64,000 nucleotides of DNA from Citrobacter sp. RHB25-C09. GTDB taxonomy: Bacteria > Pseudomonadota > Gammaproteobacteria > Enterobacterales > Enterobacteriaceae. The stretch lies in contig NZ_CP057483.1 of the NCBI RefSeq assembly GCF_013836145.1, forward strand, positions 4,216,001 to 4,280,000, in the 5' to 3' direction. The notes under the pieces were generated by a model. The model had not been told where the DNA came from, did not search any database, and saw nothing but the letters and a program-made list of their open reading frames with translations. Within the stretch, counting starts at the first letter, position 1; each line of letters opens with the position of its first letter. The position numbers and the translations under genes were made by a program. Positions 56,217 to 64,000 of this stretch are shown here, in pieces.

Positions 56217-56315
56217 CACGCAACGGAACGCGAAAAAGTAATAATTTCCCCTTATGTAAAAAGGTTAGCAGAGCGGGGGGATTTATCTATGATTTCAGAA
56301 TATTAAGACGCAGTT

Positions 56316-56347
56316 TGCCGGATAGCGGCTACGCCTTGTCCGGCCTA
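56316..56347. repeat. REP element between corA and uvrD
   Basis: TGCCGGATAGCGGCTACGCC with TTGTCCGGCCTAC. It lies downstream of uvrD and upstream of the corA promoter. Confidence 0.85.
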
Positions 56348-56390
56348 CAAATCAAAATGTTATCCAGCCATCCGGCAAAAACCAGGGCGA

Positions 56391-58553
56391 TCAGACCGTT
56401 TCCAGATTCGCAAAAGACGCCACAAGCCATTTAATCCCCTGCCCCTGGAAAGCGACCTGCAACCGGCTGTGTTCCCCGCTGCCTTCGAGATTCACAATCG
56501 TGCCTTCGCCAAACTTAGCATGACGCACCCGCTGTCCCAGTTTATATCCCGTATCGTTTTCCGCGATCGGCGTTCCCATCCGCTGGTGGCTCACCGGGCG
56601 ACTGATGCTGGCGCGTAGACGAACTTCTTCAACGCACTCTTCCGGCAACTCACCAATAAAGCGCGACGGGCGGTGGTACACCTCTTTACCGTACAGACGG
56701 CGCGTTTCGGCATAGGTGAGCGTCAGCTTCTGCATTGCACGGGTCACACCGACGTAGGCCAGGCGGCGTTCTTCCTCCAGACGACCGCCCTCATCCAGCG
56801 ACATCTGGCTGGGGAACATCCCCTCTTCCATTCCGACGATAAACACCTGAGGGAACTCAAGGCCTTTGGCCGAGTGCAGCGTCATCAGTTGAACCGCATC
56901 CTGCCAGGTATCTGCCTGCCCTTCACCCGCTTCCAGCGCCGCGTGGGAGAGGAATGCCTGCAATGGCATCAGGTCTTCGTCTTCTTCGTTGTAGCTGAAC
57001 TGGCGCGTTGCCGTCACCAGTTCCTCTAAGTTTTCGATACGCGTCTGGCCCTTCTCGCCTTTTTCCTGCTCATACATCATCCGCAGGCCGGAGTCTTTAA
57101 TCACCCGGTCGGTCTGCACGTGCAGAGGCAGTTCGGCGGTTTCCTGTGCAAGGGCGTCAATCAATTCCATAAAGCGTTGCAATGCGCTGGCGGCACGTCC
57201 GGCGAGCGCTTTTTCCTGCAATAATTCACGACACGCTTGCCACAGCGTAAGCTGGCGATCGCGCGACGCCTGGCGCACCACGTCCAGGGTGCGATCGCCA
57301 ATTCCGCGCGTCGGCGTATTCACTACACGCTCAAATGCCGCGTCGTCATTACGGTTCGCAATCAGACGCAAATACGAGAGCGCATCTTTGATTTCCTGAC
57401 GTTCGAAGAAGCGCATACCGCCATAAATCCGGTACGGCATGCTGACCTGCAATAGTGCCTCTTCCAGTACGCGCGACTGGGCGTTGCTGCGATAGAGAAT
57501 CGCGCACTGCTCCAGCGCACCGCCGTTGTCCTGCCAGGTCTTGATGCGGTTCACGACAAAGCGTGCTTCGTCCAGCTCGTTAAATGCGCAGTACAGCGAG
57601 ATCGGCTCACCATCGACGCCGTCGGTCCACAGTTTTTTACCCAGACGCCCGTTGTTGTTTTCAATCAGGGCATTGGCCGCACTGAGGATGTTGCTGGTTG
57701 AACGGTAGTTTTGCTCCAGGCGTATAGTTTGCGCGCCGGGGAAGTCGTTGAGGAAGCGCTGGATGTTTTCCACCTGCGCGCCGCGCCAGCCGTAGATAGA
57801 CTGATCGTCATCGCCGACGATCATCACTTTGCCGGTATCCCCCGCCAGCAGGCGGATCCACGCGTACTGAATGTTGTTAGTATCCTGGAATTCATCCACC
57901 AGGATATTGGTGAAACGCTCTCGGTAGTGCTGGAGAATATGCGGCTTGTTGAGCCACAACTCGTGTGCGCGCAGCAGTAGCTCAGCGAAATCGACGAGCC
58001 CCGCACGGTCACACGCTTCCTGATAGGCCTGATACACCTTCTGCCAGGTTTGCTCGACCGGGTTACCAAAGCTTTGAATATGGTGCGGACGCAGACCTTC
58101 ATCCTTCTGGCCGTTGATGTACCACATTGCCTGACGCGGCGGCCACTGCTTCTCGTCGAGGTTCATCGCCTTGATCAAACGTTTAAGCAGACGCAACTGG
58201 TCTTCACTGTCGAGGATCTGAAAATCCTGCGGCAGGTTGGCGTCCATGTGATGCGCGCGCAGCAGGCGGTGCGCCAGACCGTGGAAGGTGCCGACCCACA
58301 TCCCGCCCTGAGTGGTGCCCATGATTTGGCCGATACGGTGGCGCATCTCCGCCGCTGCTTTGTTGGTAAAGGTCACCGCCATAATCGAATATGGCGAGTT
58401 ATTCTCAACGCTCAGCAACCAGGCGATGCGATGTACCAGAACGCGGGTTTTACCACTCCCCGCCCCGGCGAGAACCAGCATGTTGCTGCGTGGCGCGGCC
58501 ACCGCTTCGCGCTGTTTGTCATTGAGGCTGTCGAGCAGGTAAGAAACGTCCAT
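56391..58553 (-). CDS. uvrD: DNA helicase II UvrD
   Basis: Superfamily 1A 3'-5' helicase for nucleotide excision repair, mismatch repair and RecA clearance. Walker A LAGAGSGKTRVL near residues 27-38, DEFQDTN (motif II), GDDDQSIYGWRGA (III) and VGVTRAMQKL (VI), with a C-terminal polymerase-binding tail. ATG at 58553 gives 720 residues (MDVSYLLDSLNDKQ). SOS-controlled by a LexA box 61 bp upstream. Confidence 0.98.
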   Translation of the reverse strand: MDVSYLLDSLNDKQREAVAAPRSNMLVLAGAGSGKTRVLVHRIAWLLSVENNSPYSIMAVTFTNKAAAEMRHRIGQIMGTTQGGMWVGTFHGLAHRLLRAHHMDANLPQDFQILDSEDQLRLLKRLIKAMNLDEKQWPPRQAMWYINGQKDEGLRPHHIQSFGNPVEQTWQKVYQAYQEACDRAGLVDFAELLLRAHELWLNKPHILQHYRERFTNILVDEFQDTNNIQYAWIRLLAGDTGKVMIVGDDDQSIYGWRGAQVENIQRFLNDFPGAQTIRLEQNYRSTSNILSAANALIENNNGRLGKKLWTDGVDGEPISLYCAFNELDEARFVVNRIKTWQDNGGALEQCAILYRSNAQSRVLEEALLQVSMPYRIYGGMRFFERQEIKDALSYLRLIANRNDDAAFERVVNTPTRGIGDRTLDVVRQASRDRQLTLWQACRELLQEKALAGRAASALQRFMELIDALAQETAELPLHVQTDRVIKDSGLRMMYEQEKGEKGQTRIENLEELVTATRQFSYNEEDEDLMPLQAFLSHAALEAGEGQADTWQDAVQLMTLHSAKGLEFPQVFIVGMEEGMFPSQMSLDEGGRLEEERRLAYVGVTRAMQKLTLTYAETRRLYGKEVYHRPSRFIGELPEECVEEVRLRASISRPVSHQRMGTPIAENDTGYKLGQRVRHAKFGEGTIVNLEGSGEHSRLQVAFQGQGIKWLVASFANLETV

Positions 58554-58575
58554 TGGCACCGCCGCGTAAAATGTT

Positions 58576-58607
58576 TGTAGGGCGGATAAGCGTAGCACCA
58601 TCCGCCA
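58576..58607. repeat. REP-like stem within the uvrD leader
   Basis: TGTAGGGCGGATAAGCG with CACCATCCGCC. It lies between the LexA box and the uvrD start, so it is in the 5'UTR. E. coli has a GC-rich stem at the same place that has been discussed as an attenuator. Confidence 0.7.
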
Positions 58608-58613
58608 AAAAAG

Positions 58614-58629
58614 CTGGGTATATATACAG
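58614..58629 (-). promoter_or_regulatory. LexA box of uvrD
   Basis: CTGTATATATACCCAG fits CTG-N10-CAG and equals the E. coli uvrD SOS box. Confidence 0.95.
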
Positions 58630-58643
58630 AGTTCTGTTGGTGA

Positions 58644-59360
58644 TTATATCAGCGTCGTGAGGGATGCCAACTGCGAAATTTCCAGATGTGGCAACAAGCG
58701 GCTGTCATAGGTCTGCATCAGGTCGGCATTGGCGGGCTTGATCCAACAAGCCTGCATGCCACAGCGGATAGCGCCGGCCACGTCAGTGGTGAGATCGTCT
58801 CCCACATGCAGGATCTCGCCGATCGGCAATTTCAGCTTTTCCGCGGCCAGGAAGTACATGTCGCTGAAGGGTTTTGAGCGACCGTCCGGTCCAGCGCGCA
58901 ATACAAACTCGAAGTACTCACCCAGGCCAAACAGTTCCGGTTGGGCGTTACCGTTGGTGATGGCCACCAGCGGCCACTTCTTCGCCAGAGCTTTTAGCGT
59001 GTCGTGCGTGGCTTGCGGCACCTCAACCTGGCTGCGCCATCTGGCAAAATTCATCATCGCAGCATTAGCACCGGTCGCGGCTTCTTCCGCCGACAGCCCA
59101 GCATTGAGCATAGCTCGCTCTACGGCGCGGTGCCGCCACAGGGTGACGTCATGATAGATTTCCGGCTCAGCTTCACGTACCGCCTGACGCAACTGTTGCA
59201 GGTCAGCATTTTGAAGGGTGCGCAGCGCCGGATGATAGTTTTGCACAAAAGCGAGCGCTTCCTGCTCGGTGCGCAGGATAACCGGACGGTTATCGTAAAG
59301 GGTGTCATCAAGATCGAAGGTGATCGCCGAGATATGACCCACAGGCCGGTAAAAACGCAT
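58644..59360 (-). CDS. yigB: HAD phosphatase YigB
   Basis: FMN phosphatase of the HAD superfamily, which in E. coli dephosphorylates 5-amino-6-ribitylamino-uracil phosphate in riboflavin synthesis. Motif I FDLDDTLYDNRP (catalytic Asp about 17), motif II AITNGN and motif IV HVGDDLTTDVAGA. 238 residues. Start overlaps the xerC stop by one base. Confidence 0.95.
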   Translation of the reverse strand: MRFYRPVGHISAITFDLDDTLYDNRPVILRTEQEALAFVQNYHPALRTLQNADLQQLRQAVREAEPEIYHDVTLWRHRAVERAMLNAGLSAEEAATGANAAMMNFARWRSQVEVPQATHDTLKALAKKWPLVAITNGNAQPELFGLGEYFEFVLRAGPDGRSKPFSDMYFLAAEKLKLPIGEILHVGDDLTTDVAGAIRCGMQACWIKPANADLMQTYDSRLLPHLEISQLASLTTLI

Positions 59361-60256
59361 TATTTCCCCCGTTTGGCGCGTGGATGCGCCGCATCGTACA
59401 CCGAGGCAAGGTGTTGAAAATCAAGATGAGTATAGATTTGAGTCGTGGCAAGGTTGGCGTGTCCCAGCAGTTCCTGTACGCCACGCAGGTCGCCGCTCGA
59501 TTCAAGCATGTGGGTAGCGAACGAATGGCGCAGCTTATGCGGATGCACATGGCTGTTCAGCCCCTGCTTTATGCCCCATTCGGCAAAGCGCTTTTGCACG
59601 TTCCGCGCGGAAATACGGTTGCCGAGTTGCGACAGAAACAGCGCGTCTTCATCGCTGCCAAACAGTCCGCGCAGATCCAGCCAGTGTTTTACCCACTCTA
59701 CCGCATTGCGGCCAATGGGCAGGCGACGCTCTTTGCTGCCTTTCCCCATTACCCATACTTCGCCGGTGTCGAGATCGAGATGTTTGATGTCCATCCCCAC
59801 CAGCTCCGACAAACGCAGGCCCGCGCCGTACATGACCTCCAGCATTGCCCTGTCGCGCACGGCGAGCGGATCGTTCAGGTCAATGTCCAACAGACGGTTA
59901 ACATCATCAACGTCGATATTTTTTGGCAGATGACGCGGCGTTTTCGGTGCAGAAACCCCTTTTGCGGGGTTAGCGCTGAGTTTACCTTCCCTAACCATCC
60001 AGTCAAAGAAACTGCGCAATGCAGAGAGACGTAGCGCCAGGCTGGCCGGACTTAACCCATGACGACGGCTGCGCACCACAAAGTTGCGTACCGCCGCAGC
60101 GTCACATTGTTGCCAGCTCTGCATTCCGGTTTCTCCGGCTAAAGCGATGATGGCATCAAGCTGACGCTGATAATTTTTTAACGTAATCGGGCTAAGCTGA
60201 CGCTCCACGCCCAGATAGCGCAGGAAGAGAGTAACATCGGTGGTGAGATCTATCAT
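59360..60256 (-). CDS. xerC: Site-specific tyrosine recombinase XerC
   Basis: With XerD resolves chromosome dimers at dif and plasmid multimers at cer. 298 residues: N-terminal SAM-like core-binding domain, then the catalytic domain with Arg in YGAGLRLSELVG, Lys in MGKGSKERRLP, HKLRHSFATH, and HxxxxxxxxY ending in LGHANLATTQIYTHL (Tyr near 275). In a tight operon: overlaps yigA by 4 bp and yigB by 1. Confidence 0.98.
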   Translation of the reverse strand: MIDLTTDVTLFLRYLGVERQLSPITLKNYQRQLDAIIALAGETGMQSWQQCDAAAVRNFVVRSRRHGLSPASLALRLSALRSFFDWMVREGKLSANPAKGVSAPKTPRHLPKNIDVDDVNRLLDIDLNDPLAVRDRAMLEVMYGAGLRLSELVGMDIKHLDLDTGEVWVMGKGSKERRLPIGRNAVEWVKHWLDLRGLFGSDEDALFLSQLGNRISARNVQKRFAEWGIKQGLNSHVHPHKLRHSFATHMLESSGDLRGVQELLGHANLATTQIYTHLDFQHLASVYDAAHPRAKRGK

Positions 60257-60960
60257 ACGCGTTCAATCCAGCGCTCCAGCAACTCAGGCATCATCAGCGC
60301 AATCTCTTGCAGGAGTTGCGTTCCCTGTCCCTGCTGATAGTGATGGACATCGCGACTGCTGAACAGGATCACGCCCAGATCGCCATCGCGTCCCAGCATC
60401 GACATCGCTACCGATCCGATCGCCTTTGCCTCTGGCAATACTACCAGCAGTTCTGGACCGTTTAGGGTGCCAAGATAATGTTGCGCTGACCCCAGGCGCT
60501 GAATGCGCAGCGGCTCGAAGGCCTGACGGCTTAACGCCAGATGGGTGTAACTCGACGGTGCGCCGAGACGCCAGCGATCGGGAAACAGGCGAATCGTTGC
60601 GCCAGCAAGACCCAGTTCGCGCGCCCAACGATGGAAACGCATGAGCATATCATCGAGACTGGTCGCCGCAACAAGTCGCGCCTGCAGATGCAGCAGGCGA
60701 TAGAACAGGCTTTCGTTGGCATTGGCCTGCGCCACCAACAGCGACATGTTCTCTTCAAGAATATTAATGTGGTTGCGCGCGCGGGCCATGTGCCACTCAA
60801 CAAGCGACACTGTACCCCGCACCGGATGAGGCACGCGCATTGCTTCCACCGCGAGCGCGTTGCGGATAAAAAAATCAGGATTTTTCTGCAGATATTCGAC
60901 GACCGCCCGATCGTCGAGTTCCATTTGCGTTTCCTGAAGTTCTTCCCCTGGTTGCTTCAT
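60253..60960 (-). CDS. yigA: DUF484 protein YigA
   Basis: Conserved protein of 235 residues with no established function, nearly always found between dapF and xerC. An N-terminal helix (DDRAVVEYLQKNPDFFIRN) is followed by a GAF-like fold predicted from DUF484. No membrane segment. Overlaps dapF by 4 bp and xerC by 4 bp, so it should be translated with both. Confidence 0.93.
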   Translation of the reverse strand: MKQPGEELQETQMELDDRAVVEYLQKNPDFFIRNALAVEAMRVPHPVRGTVSLVEWHMARARNHINILEENMSLLVAQANANESLFYRLLHLQARLVAATSLDDMLMRFHRWARELGLAGATIRLFPDRWRLGAPSSYTHLALSRQAFEPLRIQRLGSAQHYLGTLNGPELLVVLPEAKAIGSVAMSMLGRDGDLGVILFSSRDVHHYQQGQGTQLLQEIALMMPELLERWIERV

Positions 60961-61781
60961 AGATGGATAAACCCGTCGTAGACATGTGTCGCCGGGCCAG
61001 TCATGTATAACGGATGACCCGGACCTTTCCAGGCGATATCAAGGCGACCGCCCGGTAATTCCACGCGCACTTCTTCAGCCAGTAAACCCTGCTGAATACC
61101 CACGGCGACAGCCGCGCACGCCCCGCTGCCGCAGGCCTGCGTTTCCCCTGCGCCACGCTCATACACGCGCAAACGAATATGCTCGCGTTTAACAATCTGC
61201 ATAAAACCGATATTCGCACGTTCCGGGAAACGCTCATGGCTTTCCAGAACTGGCCCCAGCGTTTCCACCGCCGCCGTATCGATATCATCGACCTGAATCA
61301 CGCAATGCGGGTTCCCCATTGAAACCACGCCGCACAATATAGTCTGCTCAGCGGCGCGCATAATATAGGTCTTTTCCGCTTTGTTAGCGCGAAACGGCAC
61401 CTGCGATGGCTCAAAATTGGGTTCACCCATGTTCACCCGGACCAGCTCGTCGTCCGTAACGCTCAGTATCATGCGACCATTCGCTGTACTGACGCGAATT
61501 TCTCGTTTATTGGTCAGCCCTTTCAGGCGGACAAAACGGGCAAAGCAGCGTGCACCGTTACCGCACTGCGAAACTTCACTGCCATCGGCATTAAAAATGC
61601 GGTAATGAAAATCCAGGTCGGGATCATAAGGCGGTTCAACCACCAGCAGTTGATCAAACCCCACCCCGAGATGCCGGTCCGCTAAACGACGGATCTGCTC
61701 AGGGGAAAAAAAGACATTCTGCGTTACCGCGTCGACGACCATAAAATCGTTGCCAAGGCCATGCATTTTAGAAAATTGCAT
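60957..61781 (-). CDS. dapF: Diaminopimelate epimerase
   Basis: Converts LL- to meso-diaminopimelate for lysine and peptidoglycan synthesis, without a cofactor. Two catalytic cysteines sit in SQCGNGARCFARF (Cys73) and QACGSGACAAVAVG (Cys217). 274 residues as in E. coli, starting MQFSKMHGLGNDFMV. Second gene after lptM (37-bp gap). Confidence 0.98.
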   Translation of the reverse strand: MQFSKMHGLGNDFMVVDAVTQNVFFSPEQIRRLADRHLGVGFDQLLVVEPPYDPDLDFHYRIFNADGSEVSQCGNGARCFARFVRLKGLTNKREIRVSTANGRMILSVTDDELVRVNMGEPNFEPSQVPFRANKAEKTYIMRAAEQTILCGVVSMGNPHCVIQVDDIDTAAVETLGPVLESHERFPERANIGFMQIVKREHIRLRVYERGAGETQACGSGACAAVAVGIQQGLLAEEVRVELPGGRLDIAWKGPGHPLYMTGPATHVYDGFIHL

Positions 61782-61818
61782 TATTCACTCCGTTCACGCG
61801 GGGACTGATAGGGGAACC

Positions 61819-62022
61819 TTAATAGTTCACCTGAGTTGGCCCATCACCCGTTGCGCGATCGTTTTGATCGGGCTCCGAGGATTGCGTTTGCGAATCAACC
61901 GGTTTGGTCGGAGGCGGCGCGTTTTTATCAGCTGGCGGAAAATAGAGCGGACCTTTGAGGCCACAGCCCGTCAGGCTGAACAGAGTGAGAAGTACGGCGA
62001 GTGCCTGAAACACATTTTTCAT
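61819..62022 (-). CDS. lptM: LPS assembly lipoprotein LptM (YifL)
   Basis: Outer-membrane lipoprotein that helps LptD-LptE form correct disulfides. Signal peptide with lipobox LTGC (Cys20) followed by GLKGPLYFPP, the conserved LptM motif. 67 residues, with a Pro/Thr/Gln-rich disordered tail. First gene of lptM-dapF-yigA-xerC-yigB; divergent from cyaY. Confidence 0.95.
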   Translation of the reverse strand: MKNVFQALAVLLTLFSLTGCGLKGPLYFPPADKNAPPPTKPVDSQTQSSEPDQNDRATGDGPTQVNY

Positions 62023-62160
62023 TATGGATTGCCTGTAAGTTCATGCTTTCTGTTTTCTATCATCGCAGGAGAAGGCGTAAAAGCAAGCGTTAGCCTGTAA
62101 TCTGCAACGCGATTTGTTTCAGGTTATACTGCCGCCATCACTAAAAAATGGGAAACGACA

Positions 62161-62481
62161 ATGAACGACAGTGAATTTCATCGCCTTGCAGATACCCTGT
62201 GGATGACCATTGAAGAGCATCTGGATGACTGGGACGGTGACAACGACATCGACTGTGAAATCAACGGTGGCGTGCTGACCATTAGCTTCGAAAATGGCAG
62301 CAAAATCATTATCAACCGTCAGGAGCCGCTGCATCAGGTGTGGCTGGCCACCAAACAGGGCGGCTACCATTTTGACCTGAAAGGCGACGAATGGGTGTGT
62401 GACCGCAGCGGCGAAACCTTCTGGGATCTGCTGGAACAAGCGGCAACACAGCAGGCGGGCGAGGAAGTGACTTTTCGTTAG
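62161..62481 (+). CDS. cyaY: Bacterial frataxin CyaY
   Basis: Iron-binding regulator of Fe-S assembly on IscS-IscU. 106 residues with the acidic first helix (LADTLWMTIEEHLDDWDGDNDIDCE) and the frataxin sheet ending EWVCDRSGETFWDLLEQA. AAACGACA precedes the ATG; the site is weak but the start matches E. coli MNDSEFHRLAD. Converges on cyaA. Confidence 0.97.
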   Translation: MNDSEFHRLADTLWMTIEEHLDDWDGDNDIDCEINGGVLTISFENGSKIIINRQEPLHQVWLATKQGGYHFDLKGDEWVCDRSGETFWDLLEQAATQQAGEEVTFR

Positions 62482-62489
62482 TTTGGTTA

Positions 62490-62567
62490 TGCCCGGTGAC
62501 GCTACGCTTACCGGACCTACAAAGGTACCGTACCGTAGGCCGGATAAGGCGAAGCCGCCATCCAGCA
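62490..62567. repeat. REP pair between cyaY and cyaA
   Basis: GCCCGGTGACGCTACGC with TTACCGGACCTAC, and GTAGGCCGGATAAGGCG with GCCGCCATCCAGC. Fills the gap between converging genes. Confidence 0.87.
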
Positions 62568-62577
62568 AATCCGGCAC

Positions 62578-64000
62578 TTACGAAAAATACTGCTGTAACA
62601 GCGGCGCGTCGTTATCTTGATTGGCGGGGGGAACGTCACCAATCGCCTGGGCGCGGAAAGGAATAACCTGAGCACGTCCTTCTGAATTCACAATCTGATA
62701 AAACTGCGGCAGGTTGAAGTTGATAAAGCTGGAGCCGTAGGTAAAACGGTCATGCGAAGAGGAGTAGAAGCGGCTGACGTCGCGCACCAGCTCTTCTTTG
62801 CTGCCTTCGCAGTGGTGGTACACTTCCGCACGGTTACTCTCGTCCAGAATGTAAATATTAAAGCCCTTCTCATCGCCCGTCTCTTCAAAGAAGAACTGGA
62901 TGATCCCTTCGCTGGCGAACCCATCTACCACCGACGGCAGTCTCACCTGGTTGGTCTCTACCTGAACGGAAAGACCGTGCAGTTTGTTGTGCGATATCGC
63001 GCCGTAGAATTCGATGGCATTTTCCAGCTTCTGCACCGACACGTTCAGACGTTCGAAGAATAATCCCCACGTCTGGCCGGAAACGCGAAGTGCTTTAAAG
63101 CGTCCGGTTTCCTGACGGGTACTGGAAAGACGCAGCTCAATACATTCCGAAACCAGCTGCTGGACGCGGGTGCGAATCAGGCCGCGCAGATGCTGGCTGT
63201 AGCAGAACACCTCTACGCTGTCCGGCGGTGCAGCATCCTGGTGCATTTTGCCAAGAATTGTTTTCAGTGCTTCGATCATCGCCTGTTCGCCGTTGAAGTG
63301 CAGGGTTCGCACTTCGTTCCATGAGTTGCGGTACAGCAGATCGACACTACCCACCAGGCAGTTTTGCTCTTCGCCAAAGCTGAAGACGTCCAGCTTGCGA
63401 AAGTCGAAATGGACAACCTGATTGCGGAATGCCGCCGTTGGGTCGTATTCCAGGTTGACGATAATCGCCAGATGGCGAATCTCACACGGGCTGTAGAGCG
63501 CTTTCGGCGTCGGCGCAGGCAGGCGCAACGGGAAATGGTGCGACACATCCGCGACCATCTCCTGCAACTTCGGCAGGTCAACAATGCCGTTGCCTTTAAT
63601 AAACAGATGGGTACGGGAAGTCAGCAACCCGTTAAACCACGCCCAGGCCACCAGCTTATTCAGATAGCGGTTATATTCCAGCGGCTGATGGCTGATGATC
63701 GAATCCATGTTTGGCGCACGGTTGTAGAGATACCAGCCTGAACGGTTAGCACGTCCCGGCGGAACATGGATAAAGGTTAAATTCGGTTCGGAGAGGTCCG
63801 GGGAAATCTGCGGATTCACCAGTGTGACTTTGCCCGGCAGGGCTTCAAACGCAGCATACAGCTTACGGGTCAGCACGCCGATATCCTGAGGACTGGCGCT
63901 GACGCTGAGGTTATTGCGTCGAGCAAAGCGGATCAGATTACGGTAGCTCTGCATCATGGCGTCGAGCAGCTCATTGTGCGCTTCACGCACCTGATCGATC
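62578..64000 (-). CDS. cyaA: Adenylate cyclase, class I (5' end outside the window)
   Basis: Makes cAMP, the CRP effector; activity is controlled by EIIA-Glc. About the last 470 of 848 residues are present, covering the end of the catalytic domain and the whole regulatory domain. Sequence such as GWYLYNRAPNMDSIISHQPLEYN, RHLAIIVNLEYDPT and LPQFYQIV matches E. coli, and the C-terminus PLLQQYFS is identical. The frame is open through the window edge with no stop, so this is truncation by the window and not damage. Confidence 0.97.
   Translation of the reverse strand, partial: IDQVREAHNELLDAMMQSYRNLIRFARRNNLSVSASPQDIGVLTRKLYAAFEALPGKVTLVNPQISPDLSEPNLTFIHVPPGRANRSGWYLYNRAPNMDSIISHQPLEYNRYLNKLVAWAWFNGLLTSRTHLFIKGNGIVDLPKLQEMVADVSHHFPLRLPAPTPKALYSPCEIRHLAIIVNLEYDPTAAFRNQVVHFDFRKLDVFSFGEEQNCLVGSVDLLYRNSWNEVRTLHFNGEQAMIEALKTILGKMHQDAAPPDSVEVFCYSQHLRGLIRTRVQQLVSECIELRLSSTRQETGRFKALRVSGQTWGLFFERLNVSVQKLENAIEFYGAISHNKLHGLSVQVETNQVRLPSVVDGFASEGIIQFFFEETGDEKGFNIYILDESNRAEVYHHCEGSKEELVRDVSRFYSSSHDRFTYGSSFINFNLPQFYQIVNSEGRAQVIPFRAQAIGDVPPANQDNDAPLLQQYFS

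Noticed and set aside
63990..64000. cyaA as a truncated gene
   Set aside because: The frame is open to the window edge, so the missing N-terminal part simply lies outside the window.

Overview
This is chromosomal DNA from an enterobacterium close to Escherichia, Salmonella and Citrobacter. Nearly every protein reads as a full-length orthologue of a known E. coli K-12 gene, and gene order follows the K-12 stretch from bipA-glnALG through polA, an rrnA-type rRNA operon, fadBA, tat, ubi, metE/metR, recQ and uvrD to cyaA, on the reverse strand. Sequence drift, REP and ERIC elements, and the 16S V3 loop (GAGGTTAATAACCTC) suggest Citrobacter rather than E. coli; I could not run a search to confirm this. 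No prophage, insertion sequence, CRISPR array or obvious acquired island is visible. It is a core-genome window.

Layout. 1-6.6 kb: bipA, then the nitrogen-control operon glnA-glnL-glnG with NtrC sites, a sigma-54 promoter and the 3'UTR sRNA GlnZ. 6.6-10.2 kb: hemN, a small unannotated membrane-protein ORF, yihI, CsrC sRNA, yihA and Spot 42. 10.2-17.5 kb: polA, yihG, dsbA-srkA, yihD, mobAB. 17.5-23.2 kb: rRNA operon on the minus strand (16S, tRNA-Ile, tRNA-Ala, 23S, 5S) with P1/P2 promoters. 23.3-33.2 kb: hemG, trkH, yigZ, pepQ, fadBA, fre, ubiD. 33.4-39.4 kb: rfaH, tatD, tatCBA, and the ubiquinone genes ubiB-ubiJ-ubiE. 39.5-49.8 kb: rmuC, udp, ysgA, metE/metR, bioP, yigL, pldB and a broken rhtB. 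49.9-56.4 kb: rhtC, recQ, pldA, yigI, rarD, corA. 56.4-64 kb: uvrD, yigB-xerC-yigA-dapF-lptM, cyaY and the 3' part of cyaA.

Several pathways cluster: glutamine synthesis and its two-component control, fatty-acid beta-oxidation, ubiquinone biosynthesis (ubiD, ubiB, ubiJ, ubiE, with fre nearby), Tat protein export, and methionine synthesis with its regulator.

No wholly new system is evident. The points most worth a second look are: a nonsense codon at position 5 of rhtB; a 57-codon basic membrane-protein ORF coupled to hemN; an ERIC element inside the 23S-5S spacer; an expanded hairpin between the two tRNAs; an ERIC that forms most of the metE leader; DnaA boxes beside A+T-rich direct repeats upstream of polA; and a corL-type leader peptide whose stop codon lies in an 11-bp hairpin ahead of corA.
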